Both the position numbers and the translations under genes were made by a program. Shown here piece by piece: positions 45,201 to 56,230 of a DNA stretch of 64,000 nt (position 1 is the stretch's first letter; each line of letters opens with the position of its first letter). Under the pieces are notes generated by a model. It saw only the letters and a list, made by a program, of their open reading frames with translations, did not search any database and had not been told where the DNA came from. Origin of the DNA: Malania oleifera (Eukaryota > Streptophyta > Magnoliopsida > Santalales > Ximeniaceae); the NCBI RefSeq assembly GCF_029873635.1, contig NC_080426.1:54512093-54576092 (forward strand), read 5' to 3'.

Positions 45201-46295
45201 GCGAGAGAATGAGAAAGGGAAACAATGGGCAAAACAAAAAATTTGGGTTTAAATAACTAAACCCTTAGGGCAACAAGATTCAACAACGTGGGTTTCCTTC
45301 ATCCATCCAATCAAAGAAAACACGAGGCTCTTTCGTGTCTGTCTGTTTCCATTTCCCTTCAATGGTCTAGATTTCGCTGTGTCAGTACTCAGGGTAGCCG
45401 TCTATTCCTCGCAGATCAGGAACGACTTAGATCATCTCATTTGAAGGAGCCATTATGAGTGCCTGCACGTTTCTCCACTTGTCGGGTGACACCTAGCAAG
45501 TGCATCACCATAACCATTAATGTGCTCAAAAGCCTGTGAGCCTCCTTTATAAGTTGTCAGATTGTCTCCCCATCTGACGAACCAGATCACGCCACGATAG
45601 AAGATCTATGTGGGTGAAGTCCTCAACCGTCTAATCCCCTCCATGCATCAATAGTCGGGATCTTCCTTGTGTCAGATGACATTAAATGACTTGCTCCTCT
45701 GCTCACTTAGTGCCACATGGCAATCCAATTTCCCACACATGCAGGCGTGACATGTTTCCCCGAGGTCTGTTAGAAGCATTAAATGATAGTTCGCCTACTC
45801 GTTGCCACGTGGTGATCCTACCCCTTTGATCAAATCCTAATCGTTGATTGTTGCCCGCATCCACGTTCCAAGTCATGGCCACATAGGTCTTCCCCAACTG
45901 TCAGATCTTCTTCCCAGACAGACAGCCACCATCCACCCACGTCCTCAGTCCAGGCCAATTCTCTAGCTTGCACTTACTGGACAACATGTGGCACCCCTGA
46001 ACCAATTTCAAACTAGTCTCCCCCACTCGTTAACCGGTTCCCAAAGACTGTTGACTCCTATGGCCTTGACTGGCCTTAAACCGTCTCTCCTGGACCAGTC
46101 AATGTTTAACTGGACCTACCCCCTCCCCAAGCTGGTTCTTACCAATTTTTATTTTATTTTATTTTAAATAATTTCTTTTAAGCTTCAAGTAAATCATAAA
46201 AAACTCATAAAAGTCAGGAAAAATGCCTAAAAATCTAGAAAAATAAAAGAAAAATCCCAAAAATATTTTAAGTCATTTTAAAAACAATCCCATCA

Positions 46296-46712
46296 CACAT
46301 ACATGTTCATTCATGAATACTCTCACATGTATATCTACACTCACATGCACGTACATTCACATGCACACACTTCAATGCCCATACACGTACACCTTCATGC
46401 ATGCATGTCCACACTCATGCATTCCAACACTCACACCACCACCTTCATGCATGCACATGTGTACACACCCACACACGTGCATGCACATGCATACACACCC
46501 ACACACGTGCCCGTTCATGCATGTGCACACCCACGCACTCTACGCTCATGCACATGCATGCACACCCATACACGTACACATTCACGTATGAACACACCCA
46601 TGCATTCAACACTCATGCACATGCACATACATTCATGCACGTAGAAAACACGTGCACATGCACACACACCTATGCACTCAGTGTACATGCGCATGTTCAC
46701 ACTCATACCCTA
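46296..46712 (+). repeat. CACATGCA-type minisatellite, about 420 bp
   Basis: Diverged alternation of CACAC, CATGCA and ACGTGCA blocks with higher-order units of about 36 bp (CCCACACACGTGCATGCACA recurs near 46450-46515). It is open in all three plus frames, giving His/Thr/Cys-rich pseudo-ORFs. It is alternating purine-pyrimidine, hence Z-DNA-prone. Confidence 0.8.
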
Positions 46713-47470
46713 AACCCTTTGGTCTTGACCAGACCCTAAACAGGTTGACCTTTTTGGTTTTCACCCCGAACCGGTTGGATCCTTTGAGCTGCATTGAACT
46801 GGTTCAGTTTGTATTATCCTTACTTTAATAATTCTAAAATTCAAAAAAATCCACAAAAATCATAAAATGTCAAAAAATCACAAAAATTTTAGAAAATCCC
46901 AAAAAAATTTTCAAACTTTGACTTTCATGGTTTTTGTCTTAATTTTATTTGTGCTATTTTGAAGTTCAAGAAAAATATTAAAAAATCACAAAAATGCCTT
47001 CATACTTAGAAAAATCACAAAAGTGTTTTGAGGCCCCGAAAATTGCTTCCATCCCGAACAAACTCCAAAATCTCCCAAAATATTACTTTTTTCACTTAAA
47101 AAATTCTATAAAAATTCCAAAAACCCCTGGAGTGTACTTTGTACCCTACTTTCTCTATTTTCCAATCCCGATGATTTCAAAGGGAGGCATGAACTCTTTG
47201 GAGTACGATATGCCCCGATTCTGAGGGAATACCTATATAATATTTTCATTTTTCCAATTTTTGGAAAGGAGTGATCTTAAAGGCTTGTTAAATTTGGTTT
47301 AAGAGATAAGTTTTGATTAATCTGGTATCGTTCGTAAGAATGGGTGCGTAGGGGGTGCTAATGTCTTCCCCTCGCGTAACCGTACTCTTGAGTTCGACTC
47401 TGGTGACGTAGATCGGTAGTAATCAAGTGTTCTAACCACACTTCAAAAGGTTAGTGGTGACTCCATCACA

Positions 47471-47900
47471 CCTTGGTTTTCAATGAAAATATCATTTTCA
47501 AAAGTCACACACATTTTCCAGTTCATGTACCCTGGGGCAATACACACACATGGGTGTGTTTCCACCTTGCGCAGGAGGACATCACGACAGATATCATTAA
47601 TAGAAAATTGATCAAAATAGAAATCGTAAAAACTCGGAAAGGGCGGGACTATAAACTTAAGGAATAAGTGTTAGTAAAGAGAAAATTTACAAAATACAAT
47701 GAGTAACAACCTTACCTTAAGCCTCTGTCAAGGTTTAATCAATATAAAAGCCACATCATTTCCAAAAATTAGCAAAATAAAATTTTAAACAACATTTAGC
47801 TAATGTCCAAAATAGACCAACATAAGCAAGAAGTATGAATCACAGAATCACTTGATCAAAAGATAATAATTTTTTTTAAAAATAAATAAATTCCCATTGT
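47471..47900. other. Unassigned AT-rich sequence right of the Tat/Ogre-type LTR
   Basis: No coding, primer-site or RNA signature recognised. It may be residual internal sequence of the same element. Confidence 0.3.
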
Positions 47901-48173
47901 TGATACCCCATTTTGTCTAGGGCCCAATGTAAAAAATTAGGCATTCTCATTGTTCAGGAGGGGTCCGTAATACCGAATTTTAGAAAAATACACCAAAGAA
48001 ATTCCATGAAATACAAGAAAAATACAAAAGAGAAAATGCCTAAATATTCAATTAAATTGAATGATTTCTTGAATAATTTGCAATAAAGAATGATGATTTG
48101 TTTCCCAATTCAATTGACTTGCTTGAGATTTGCATGAAAAAAAATTAGTAGGAGACTTTCAGTTGAGCCTATT
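47901..48173 (+). mobile_element. Possible LTR start fragment (TGATACCCCATTTTGTC)
   Basis: TGATACCCCATTTTGTCTAG is the kind of start seen in Tat-lineage LTRs. Only about 270 bp follow before a different LTR begins. Weak evidence. Confidence 0.3.
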
Positions 48174-48426
48174 ACTGACTTTTAGAGTTTGATCCCTATT
48201 TTGATTATGATTAACAACAGTATCTCATCTAGGTGCTAAGTGTATGACCTTATTTATCTTTCTAAGTACGGGCAATAGATGGGAAATGGAAGCCTTGAAT
48301 GCACATCAACGATCATATTCCAAGGCATATTCCATAGTAAATCATAGAACAAAAGACTTTAAGACTTTATTTATTGTTTTCTAAGTTGTAAAAATTATTT
48401 AGGTTTAATGTGTGCATGCACATCAT
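48174..48426 (+). mobile_element. 5' piece of a SIRE-like Copia LTR
   Basis: TGACTTTTAGAGTTTGATCCC and the next 250 bases parallel the first part of the LTRs at 10731 and 27760 (CTATTTTGATTATGA, AAATGGAAGCC, CCATAGTAAATCATAG). It is cut at 48426 by the Copia LTR starting TGTTAGGG. Confidence 0.6.
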
Positions 48427-49721
48427 TGTTAGGGATTTATACCGAAAGACATACTTTATGTAATCGGTTTTAGTATTTATTAATAACTTCAGTTATTCCA
48501 TTTTAATGAGAATCATTGTAAGCAATGTTTTCCTGACATTATTTATTTAATGATTATGCATATGTGTCTTTTATTCTATATAATAGGTAATCTAGTGTGT
48601 AGAGTATGACTTATACACAGAAGATTAGATCATTAGTTCTTATAGAATATAAGTTTATTGTTCATAGTCTTAAATGAAATTGGACACACCATTGGTAGGA
48701 CTGTAGCACAAGGTTTTAATAGGTCTATCTTGACTATTAGGAAGGGTACAGTTCCAACTCCTTGTGCTAGTATACTTTGTGTGTACTGAATAAGATCGTC
48801 TTGGGGTAATTGTTTTTATACTGACTATATAAAACAATTAATATCTCATGATTATTATGAGTGCTTATATTCTTAATCCTGATATGATTGTTGGATACGT
48901 GCATATAGTGTTTATTACTTTGATTCATATAAGAGTGAGATTTTTTATGGGTCAAAGAACTCAGTGAGTTGGGTGATAACATTATATGTATGGTGAACAT
49001 TAATTATTGATGGAATCCATGTCCTAGTATCGAGATTGGTGACACCCCATTGAGGAAGCTTATAAGTTTTGATTGTGTCAAACCCTGTAGGTGGATTTTG
49101 AATTCGACACATCAAATAAGTTAAGTGGAAGGTCTTAGGGAATTAATATGTCAATTAATTTAATTATCAATAATTTAATTTAAGAAATGTGTATTTGTAA
49201 TCTTTATGTGGGGAGATAAATAAGAATTTAATAATAGGAGCTCGAAATTTAATTTCGAATATGAAAGGGAGTGCAATTATAATTATTTAGTGGTATGAAT
49301 TATAATTAACGTAATTAAGGATGAATTCGGGTCAGATTAGGAATTCTTAATTATGTGAGAAGTCGTAGTCATATTTTCCTATAGGTCCCTACTATGGCCT
49401 ATATACACGCGCTCCATTCAGCAGCTAGGGTGAGATGAGCGAACTCTCACAAAGGCAAACATTTTTCATGAGAGAAGAAAACCCTAGCAGCGGCTTACGA
49501 GCCCACTCTCTCAGGAGCAAGGTGTGTTCAAGGAATACAGTAGAAGATTCTTGGTCATCTTCAAGAGCTCGTTTTTGTACTTGCAGATTCAAGATCAAAT
49601 CAGAAAGATCTAGAAGGTATAATCCTAATCACGCAATTAGGGTTTGCATGAAGAAATTATTATTTTTTGTTATCCGTATGTACTATAGCCGGATTTTAGG
49701 GCTATTCTATAGGTCCCTTCA
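48427..49721 (+). mobile_element. 5' LTR of a Copia element (Tork/Tnt-like leader)
   Basis: TGTTAGGGATTTATACC to AGGTCCCTTCA, 1295 bp, followed 3 bases later by a primer site. The frame at 49435-49785 lies across the LTR end and primer site and is not a gene. The 3' part of the element is missing. Confidence 0.7.
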
Positions 49722-49723
49722 AT

Positions 49724-49736
49724 TGGTATCAGAGCC
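49724..49736 (+). other. Primer-binding site of the Copia element
   Basis: TGGTATCAGAGCC, a perfect match to the complement of the initiator tRNA-Met 3' end. Confidence 0.9.
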
Positions 49737-49874
49737 TCGATTGATACTATATATGGATAATAATACCATGTTCTTCGAAAATTGAACCAATGCATGGTTA
49801 GGGTAGAATGTGTGTATACACTAACCTTTGTTTTACAACTTTTTGTCCGAAAATTATGGTCACACGAATGTATG
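49737..49874 (+). mobile_element. Leader of the Copia element, first part
   Basis: Non-coding leader after the primer site. It is broken at 49875 by the inverted solo LTR and resumes at 52221. Confidence 0.5.
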
Positions 49875-51796
49875 TGTTAGCTTTGGTGCAATCCCGAGAG
49901 GGGGGAGGGGTGAATTGGGTATTTAAAAATTATTGCTTAAGTCAATTGGTTTAACAACAGTATTGAACAACTTAGGGTCAGACTATGCAATCAATAAATA
50001 AACATACACGTGCAGTAAAGTAAAGTGTAGAAAAAGTGAATGATACACGCGATATGTTATCGAGGTTTGGCCAAATTGCTTATGTCCCCGCCTAGGCTAA
50101 CAAGCACAAGGATTACCACTATAGGCTCACTTAACGGGTGGAGCGGCACCTAAACAACTAGGTCAATTAGCAGAGGGCTGATCTTAACCTTTACAACCAG
50201 GTCAATTAACACATGGCTGACCTCAACCTACACAATCCTTCTGGGCTAGATTACCGCTCCCTCAGGCCATGGCTGGAATACAACAGATTTCTCAATAAAA
50301 CTTGTGTACGAAAAATGTACTTCTCAACTAAGCAGATATGTACTACAATATGCACAGTATAATCAATGCACTACCAAAAGATAGGATTTGATAAACTCAG
50401 TATAGTATAAGTGTCTACTCTCAAATATCTATGCAAGTATTTCAATCAGTGCGTGAGAGTGCAAGTGATAGGATCTTTGTGTCAAAATAATATTCTCAAT
50501 CACAGTGCACAAATAAAGATCACAAGCACACTTCAAATATCTTAACAAATAATTTTGTACAAATAAACCACAAGATATATTAAGATTTAATTTAAAAAAC
50601 GATTTGATCTTTGTGTTCAATAAGATAAAATCAATCAAAAGATATTTTAACAAAGATCTTTTTGCGTATGCACAAATATCTCAACAAAATATTTCTTAAA
50701 GTAAATCACACGATATATTTGAAATCAGTTTGTAAAAATTATTTGATCTTTGTGTCAAGATGATATTATCAATCAATAGGTACAATAACAAAGATCTTCA
50801 CAAGAAAATATCCCAAAGTATTTTTCTAAAAAATAAGCACACTGGATATTTGAAATCGGCTCGTAAAAATTTATTTCACAAACAAAAAGCAATACGAACT
50901 CTTGAGTATTGCAATGATGATGCAAAACTCACAACCTCTATGAAGTTTTCCTACGGAATACTTATTAATGAAGTCTCTTAGAAAAACTCAAGCTTACTCT
51001 CAGATAAAAATGTATGTCAATCAACTAGAACTAATGAGAGTGTAAGCTTAACTAGAAACTCACAATAATACTCTTAGCTAGATTTACAATGCGGATGAGT
51101 AAGAATAGAAGAATGAAGCTTGAATATGAGAAAATGAGCTTTTGAAAATCAGATAAAATTTGCTAATTGTTTTTCTAATCTCTTGCTAATTTTTGTAAAT
51201 GAAGGGGTATATATAGAGTTCCGCAAAAATATAACCGTTCAGGACATGTATGGAATTATTATAAATATTTTAATACATTTTAATACAATTAACCCCGTTT
51301 AAATATTTTAACCACGGTAAAAATATTGGAGCAACCCAAGAGCACTAGTCGACCGAAGCAAGGTTCGGTTGACCGAGTTATGCATGTTCGGTCAACCGGT
51401 CATAAATTGAACTAGAAGTTCAGTCGACTGGTCAATCAGGTTCTAGAGGCGATTTTCCTTTTTAACACGGTTTGATCGAATGAGAGCTTTTGAACTAAGT
51501 AGTTCGGTCGATTGGAGCTTTGAGTTCTCACATGTGGGAACCCAGTCGACCAGGTGGTTGGCATACAATTTTGGCTCGGTAGACCATATGGTCAAATAGT
51601 TGGCCTAGAGGGAGTTCGGTCGACCGGGTGAGAATGAACTGGCAAGTTTGGTCAACCGAGAAGTGGTCAAACTGTTGACCTAACATCGGTTCGGTCGACC
51701 GAGAGATATTGTACTTGAGTAGTATGGTCAACTGAACATGCAACTTAAGTGCATTTTGGTTCAATTTAATTATGCAATCACCCTTTCCATTTAACC

Positions 51797-51850
<54 letters not shown>

Positions 51851-52220
51851 ATATATATATATATATGTGCACGTATGAGTGTCCTATGGGTCATTCTAGG
51901 CCATTTGAGGACACCGAAAAAATTCGGTGTTGGTCGACCAAGGGTGTTCCCTAAGTTCCAACTATGGTCATTGAGCTTAACCATCCTACCATGCAAGTAA
52001 GACATTAATTATTACAGACCATTTCCCTATGTTACTATTATAGACCCAGAAATGAATAATAATGAATTACAACACAAAATAATCTTTAGGGTCTTTGTCT
52101 TCTTTAAGCCAATGTGTGTGCACCATATGATACTTCTGATTGGTCTTGCATACAAACTTATCAACCATTAAATACCAAAGTATTTGCCATAATCAAAATG
52201 GGATATGACCAATAATGTCA
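49875..52220 (-). mobile_element. SIRE-like Copia solo LTR, minus strand
   Basis: The minus strand starts TGACATTATTGGTC near 52220 and ends CGGGATTGCACCAAAGCTAACA at 49875. It is collinear with the solo LTR 22740-25016. The U3 motif array (TCGGTCGACCGA and decayed forms) lies at about 51340-51735, the conserved block at 50056-50155, and an (AT)n(GT)n(AT)n run at 51800-51866. The flanking pentamers (GTATG left, ATAAT right) do not match clearly, so insertion was followed by change or the right end is slightly off. Confidence 0.8.
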
Positions 52221-52806
52221 ATAATCCATTTTGTGATTGCGATTGTTTATTTCAAGATTCGTAGCATGTGAACTCCAATTATGGAAACATATGATTTTGT
52301 AATCTGATTCAGCTTCATTCGAGAAGGCATAGTTGCGGCATGTGAATAGTGGTCGAAAATTGGGTGAAACCATAGTTACAGAATAATGATCAGATGGTCG
52401 GTAGCAGCACATAGTAGTGGCGGAAAATAGGAAAAACCCTAGAACAGTGATGCGGTTTTTCGTCTAGGTTTTACGGGTGCTGCCCTCGAGCCCCCACAAG
52501 TGGCGCTACCCTTTGGACCCCTGCTACCTGACTGGGTAGGTTGAACCCCACCAAGGGGACTACCCCCAAGCCCCCCGCCGAACCCCGGCACTTCGTAATG
52601 ACAAACAAGGATTCACGGTGTTATGATGCAAGCTACTTGAACATAATAGCTAAGATATTTATTGTATCATATTTCTTGTTTATATATGCTTGCTTGGCAT
52701 GTTTGTTGTACTTGTGCTATGTTATTAGCATGTAAAATTTAAAATTTTAATGTTGGTATATGCATGTGCAACTAGAGAATAAAATAAATTCTCAAGTTAT
52801 AATACA

Positions 52807-52843
<37 letters not shown>

Positions 52844-53492
52844 TTAAGGGAATTTGGAATTTTATTTCTTGTGCGTATTTTAGTTACCAATAATGGAATA
52901 TTAAATTTATTGAAATATTAAACATGTGTTTGTGTCCCTCATGAATTAAATACTAAGTGGGTGAGGGAATTTATTACATATAAATCCCATGGTCTCCATC
53001 ACTAGCTTATAGGTGAAGTAATTAATTTTATGTGATGATATTAGTATCTTCCTCCCCATCAGATGAAATTAATTACGGACTCACCAAGTATAAACTCTAG
53101 TAATTGTTAGTATTGGTCACCTCTCCATCTGGGGATTCACTATGGGACAATAGGTTTATTATTATGTGATGGTATACACTTAGTTATGAATAATAGTATC
53201 TTCACCATTTGAGTCACTGCTATTATTTGTACGACCAAAGCTAAGTCAACAATTTAATTTTTCTTAGCATAGTTGCTTGCCTGGATAGTAAAATTAATAG
53301 GTCCTCACCTATCTACACAAATGTTGAATAGTAGACAACCTCCAATCATGGTATACTACTCACGGTGTGCTAGGTTGTTAATAGATTCTTTAAAAAAAAA
53401 TGTTGGTAGAGGGAACCATATTCTTTTAATTGAATTAAAATTTTATTATTGCTCATTATATTTTGTTATAATATGTGATTCTCATGACTAAA
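52221..53492 (+). mobile_element. Leader of the Copia element, second part
   Basis: A long non-coding stretch between primer site and gag. It includes a GC-rich island (about 52455-52600, with CCCTCGAGCCCCCAC, CCAAGCCCCCCGCCG) and (AT)n at 52806-52841. The mid-part (53000-53400) is rich in TGTGATGATATTAG-type variants. Confidence 0.5.
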
Positions 53493-53690
53493 ATGACTTT
53501 CAATCCCCTGACTGTTATTCTCAAAGAAAACAAATTGGTTGGAGCTAATTATATTGACTAGAAAAGGAACTTGGATATTGTACTAACTATAGAGGAGTAC
53601 AAGTATGTGCTCGTAGAGGTATGTCCACTAGAAACGCACCCTCAAGAGTTACAAAATGTTCCTAACTCACACAACCCTTATTACATATAA
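53493..53690 (+). pseudogene. Start of Copia gag, truncated
   Basis: ATG at 53493 begins MTFNPLTVILKENKLVGANY. This is the widespread Copia gag N-terminus (FNPLxxIL-x-x-N-K-L-x-G-x-N-Y-x-D-W-K-R-N-L-D-I-V-L). The conserved Trp codon is TAG here (TGG to TAG), followed by KRNLDIVLTIEEYKYVL. The frame runs to about residue 65 and is then cut by a minus-strand element. Non-functional. Confidence 0.8.
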
Positions 53691-54087
53691 ATTAACAATT
53701 AATCTTCCGGTTGTGCTTGGGTCCTTCCGAGTACGTCTTCTTTTGATCTTCATATTCGCACGTCAACTCGATCCGATCTTTGCCTTTGATCCAGTTCTTC
53801 ATGTAAGAGAACCTATACTAAACATGATCTACAAAGATAGGAAAACACTAGGAACAATATATAGGTTAACATCATCAAAACACCTAAAACAATGATGGGG
53901 TAACGACCAAGGCTAACATTCTCCCCCTTTTTTATGATGTCTAACCTATTACTAATTTACTTATCCTTTGCATTTATATTTATACTTTCTATGGCTTGAT
54001 ATGCAAAGATAAGCTAACCTAGAACCACTAATGGGTTGTTATCATCAAAACAAGACAATTAAATTCATGTAGCCACCAAGGCTAACA
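53691..54087 (-). mobile_element. LTR 5' ends of a minus-strand Copia relative, with duplicated start
   Basis: On the minus strand TGTTAGCCTTGG occurs at 54087 and again at 53918, each directly preceded by a purine tract (AAAAAAGAGGAGAG and AAAAAAGGGGGAGAA). The 169-bp step thus carries an LTR start and a second purine tract. The rest of the LTR (to about 53691) ends where the Copia gag fragment begins. Confidence 0.55.
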
Positions 54088-55249
54088 CTCTCCTCTTTTT
54101 TGATGATGACAAACCATTGGTGTTCTCTATAGGGTATATTTTAAAGCTCCCCTTCAAATTATGCATATTGTTAAATAAACTAAAGTTTGCTCCCCCTTAC
54201 TATATGCATATAAAACATAATAAAGACATTCATAACTATTGGAGCTATATTTATGCAAACCATACAAAGTTCATTTAAGATAAAACAAATAAGCAAAAAG
54301 AACTTTCATGCAACCATATGCATTCTACCCCACATGTATTTCACTTCTCCATATAGGTCACCAAAAAAAAAAAAACTTCTCCCCCTTTGATCCTCATAAA
54401 AAAGAGAGGTACAATTCATTTTACCTTAAGAAAGATTTCTCCCCCTTAATATAAAATTCCATGGTGGTGAGGTGAGTGCTAAACACATATACCAAAATTT
54501 TGGGTGCTAAACCATAACATTAGAAAAGCCTAGATTGGCTTCCTTTCAAACTCATAAATGACGATTTATGAGTTATACCATTTGTTGTAGATCAATCATT
54601 CAATGATCATTCAAGAATAAACATGTTCAAAATAAGCACAAAATATTCATGCTTGTTGGTAAATGTATCCAAACAACTTGGTAAAGAGCATGTAGATGTA
54701 AACTTGGCTTTATTTGACAATGCTCTTAGAAAATAGGAGACATGTTCTCCTAATTTGCAATGGGAAGGTATTCTTCAAACAAATGATAACACAAATAAAT
54801 ATTTCATTTTAGAATACCTTGTTGTTATGATTATTTTTACTAAACTTCAATTCATGAATGCTATGTTTAGATATTCTACTATGTATTCAAGCAAGAGTAT
54901 ATATTATCAAAACGAATTATGTGACTAAGAAATACATCTCTTTTCTATAAGATATGAATTTACCTATCATAGCATGCCTCTGAACTTAAATTCAAAACCT
55001 TAGTATCTCATATGAGAAAAACAAGGTATTTCCATTTAATAAGCTTGGAGCACATGCTATTTCATCCCATAAACAATAGCCAACATTTTTTAAAAGAGAC
55101 AAATCAATTGATAATGACATATACACAATTTAAAACATCACATTGGTTTTAATTTTGAACTTATCAACATTGACTTAATTTTCAAAAGTTCCCAGCATAG
55201 TATTTAAACAATTTAAAATGAATAAGATAGGATTTTTATACTTTGACCA
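54088..55249 (-). mobile_element. Internal 3' non-coding region of the minus-strand Copia relative
   Basis: Minus-strand sequence with repeated AAGGGGGAGA motifs (plus-strand TCTCCCCCTT at 54381 and 54440, and near 54191), a hallmark of SIRE-like 3' regions, ending in the purine tract at 54088-54101. No ORF is credible. Confidence 0.55.
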
Positions 55250-55545
55250 TAATTAGGGAAGTGTTTCTAACATTCAAATGGGTCATATTTATAGTTTAGA
55301 GCCTCAGATAACTGTTGCCTGAAAATAGGGTGCGAGTGCTCCTTGTTTGCCTCGAGAACTAGCTGTTAGCTGCGCATTATATCCAGCTGCTTGAGGCCAC
55401 TCGTCAACGAGTCAATGGACTAGACAACAAGCAACACACATGCATCAGTCAATGAGTCCCTTATTATCCTAGATGAGTCTTGTCTGAGATCTCAGGGTGG
55501 TCTTGGTGCTACTAGTCGATGCATGCCCTATTTCCGTAGTCAATT
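55250..55545 (-). promoter_or_regulatory. Promoter-like module downstream of gag
   Basis: Minus strand: CTCGTTGACGAGTGG and related palindromic pieces (about 55395-55450), followed by CTATAAATATGACCC (about 55286-55300). No ORF follows. It directly abuts the end of the gag fragment. The layout resembles the module at 61734-62100. Confidence 0.4.
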
Positions 55546-55935
55546 TTAAAGCATGCACATTTTTGTTTGTTCATTTTGAGATGGGTTTCCATAGATGTTT
55601 TCAAGTACATCCCATATTTCTTTTGCAGTTTTACATTCACAAATAAAACTATGTACAACATCATTTAAACCACAATAAATAATATGCATTACTTTAAAAT
55701 TGAGTTGAACTAACCTTTTTTCGTTTGGTGATTGTTCCAATAAAGCCTTTGGAATATCGTAATTTTTATTTGTGATTGAGAAGTTTCCTTTGGAGATGAT
55801 CTCCAACAAATTTGATTTGTATGCGTGAATGAAGACGGTCATTTTATTTTTCCACGTGTGGTAGTTGGAACCGTTGAACATCGGTGGTTGATATACGGAT
55901 CGTCCATGTGAAGAAGTGCTCACCAAATACTCCAT
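55546..55935 (-). pseudogene. N-terminal gag (DUF4219/UBN2 type) of a Copia relative, truncated
   Basis: An open frame of 129 residues starts MEYLVSTSSHGRSVYQPPMF. The core F-N-G-S-N-Y-H-T-W-K-N-K-M (about residues 20-32) is the DUF4219 signature. The UBN2-like part follows (FICECKTAKEIWDVLENIYG, about 95-114), ending at KMCML before a stop. Intact UBN2-type gags are longer and continue to a zinc knuckle, so this one is cut short. A primer site lies 47 bases upstream, which places the frame correctly at the 5' end of an element. It is the longest uninterrupted gag frame in the window but lacks its RNA-binding end. Alternative: a short gag variant of a non-autonomous family. Confidence 0.75.
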
Positions 55936-55981
55936 CGATCGTTTACGCTCTATATTTTACTTCGAAAAATGCAAGCACCTT

Positions 55982-55992
55982 GCTCTGATACA
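55982..55992 (-). other. Primer-binding site of the minus-strand Copia relative
   Basis: Minus strand TGTATCAGAGC, one base short of TGGTATCAGAGC, 3 bases after the LTR end CTAACA (55996). Confidence 0.75.
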
Positions 55993-55995
55993 ACT

Positions 55996-56230
55996 TGTTA
56001 GATACGGTGTCCCAACCTCAAGAGTATACACTAGAGTCAGAGGGGGGGGGTGAATAGACCTTTGTCGCGGAATACATATTTTTTTACAAAATAAAGACTC
56101 TTGGCAAGATACAAGAAATTATATCACAAAATAAATATAAATCATGCACAAGATATAAAATAAAAAGTGTAAGGAAGAGAAAGAACAATACCAGTATTTT
56201 TACTTGGTTCGGCACCAAGCCTATTAGGAT
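55996..56230 (-). mobile_element. 3' end of the 5' LTR of the minus-strand Copia relative
   Basis: On the minus strand it ends CACCGTATCTAACA next to the primer site. Its preceding CTATTCACCCCCCCCTCTGAC is the usual polypyrimidine stretch before SIRE-like LTR ends. It is cut at 56230 by another element. Confidence 0.6.

Larger units (their letters stand above)
42139..47470 (+). mobile_element. Very long LTR of Tat/Ogre type (solo or truncated)
   Basis: Starts TGTAGGCACTC. It carries a strong promoter (CCTATAAATAGGG at 43569-43580). It ends in the motif series GGGTGCTAATGTCTTCCCCTCGCGTAACCG (47354-47383) and GTTAGTGGTGACTCC (about 47451), which I associate with the 3' end of Tat/Ogre LTRs (GGTGCTAATACCTTCC...GCGTAACC...GTGGCGACTC). 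The length of about 5.3 kb also fits. I see no primer site or coding region after it and no clear target duplication, so the right end is approximate. Confidence 0.55.

Noticed and set aside
46303-46739. Three overlapping plus-strand ORFs of 92-113 residues
   Set aside because: They are readings of one CA/TG-rich minisatellite in three phases; composition is only His, Thr, Cys, Met and Pro from the repeat.
42139-47470. A pol-bearing Ogre element
   Set aside because: Only LTR-type sequence is visible; no primer site, gag or pol follows, so only an LTR is claimed.
49435-49785. Plus-strand ORF of 116 residues
   Set aside because: It runs across the end of a Copia LTR and its primer-binding site, so it is non-coding leader sequence open by chance.
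49870-52225. Target duplication for the minus-strand solo LTR
   Set aside because: GTATG on the left and ATAAT on the right do not match; not claimed.
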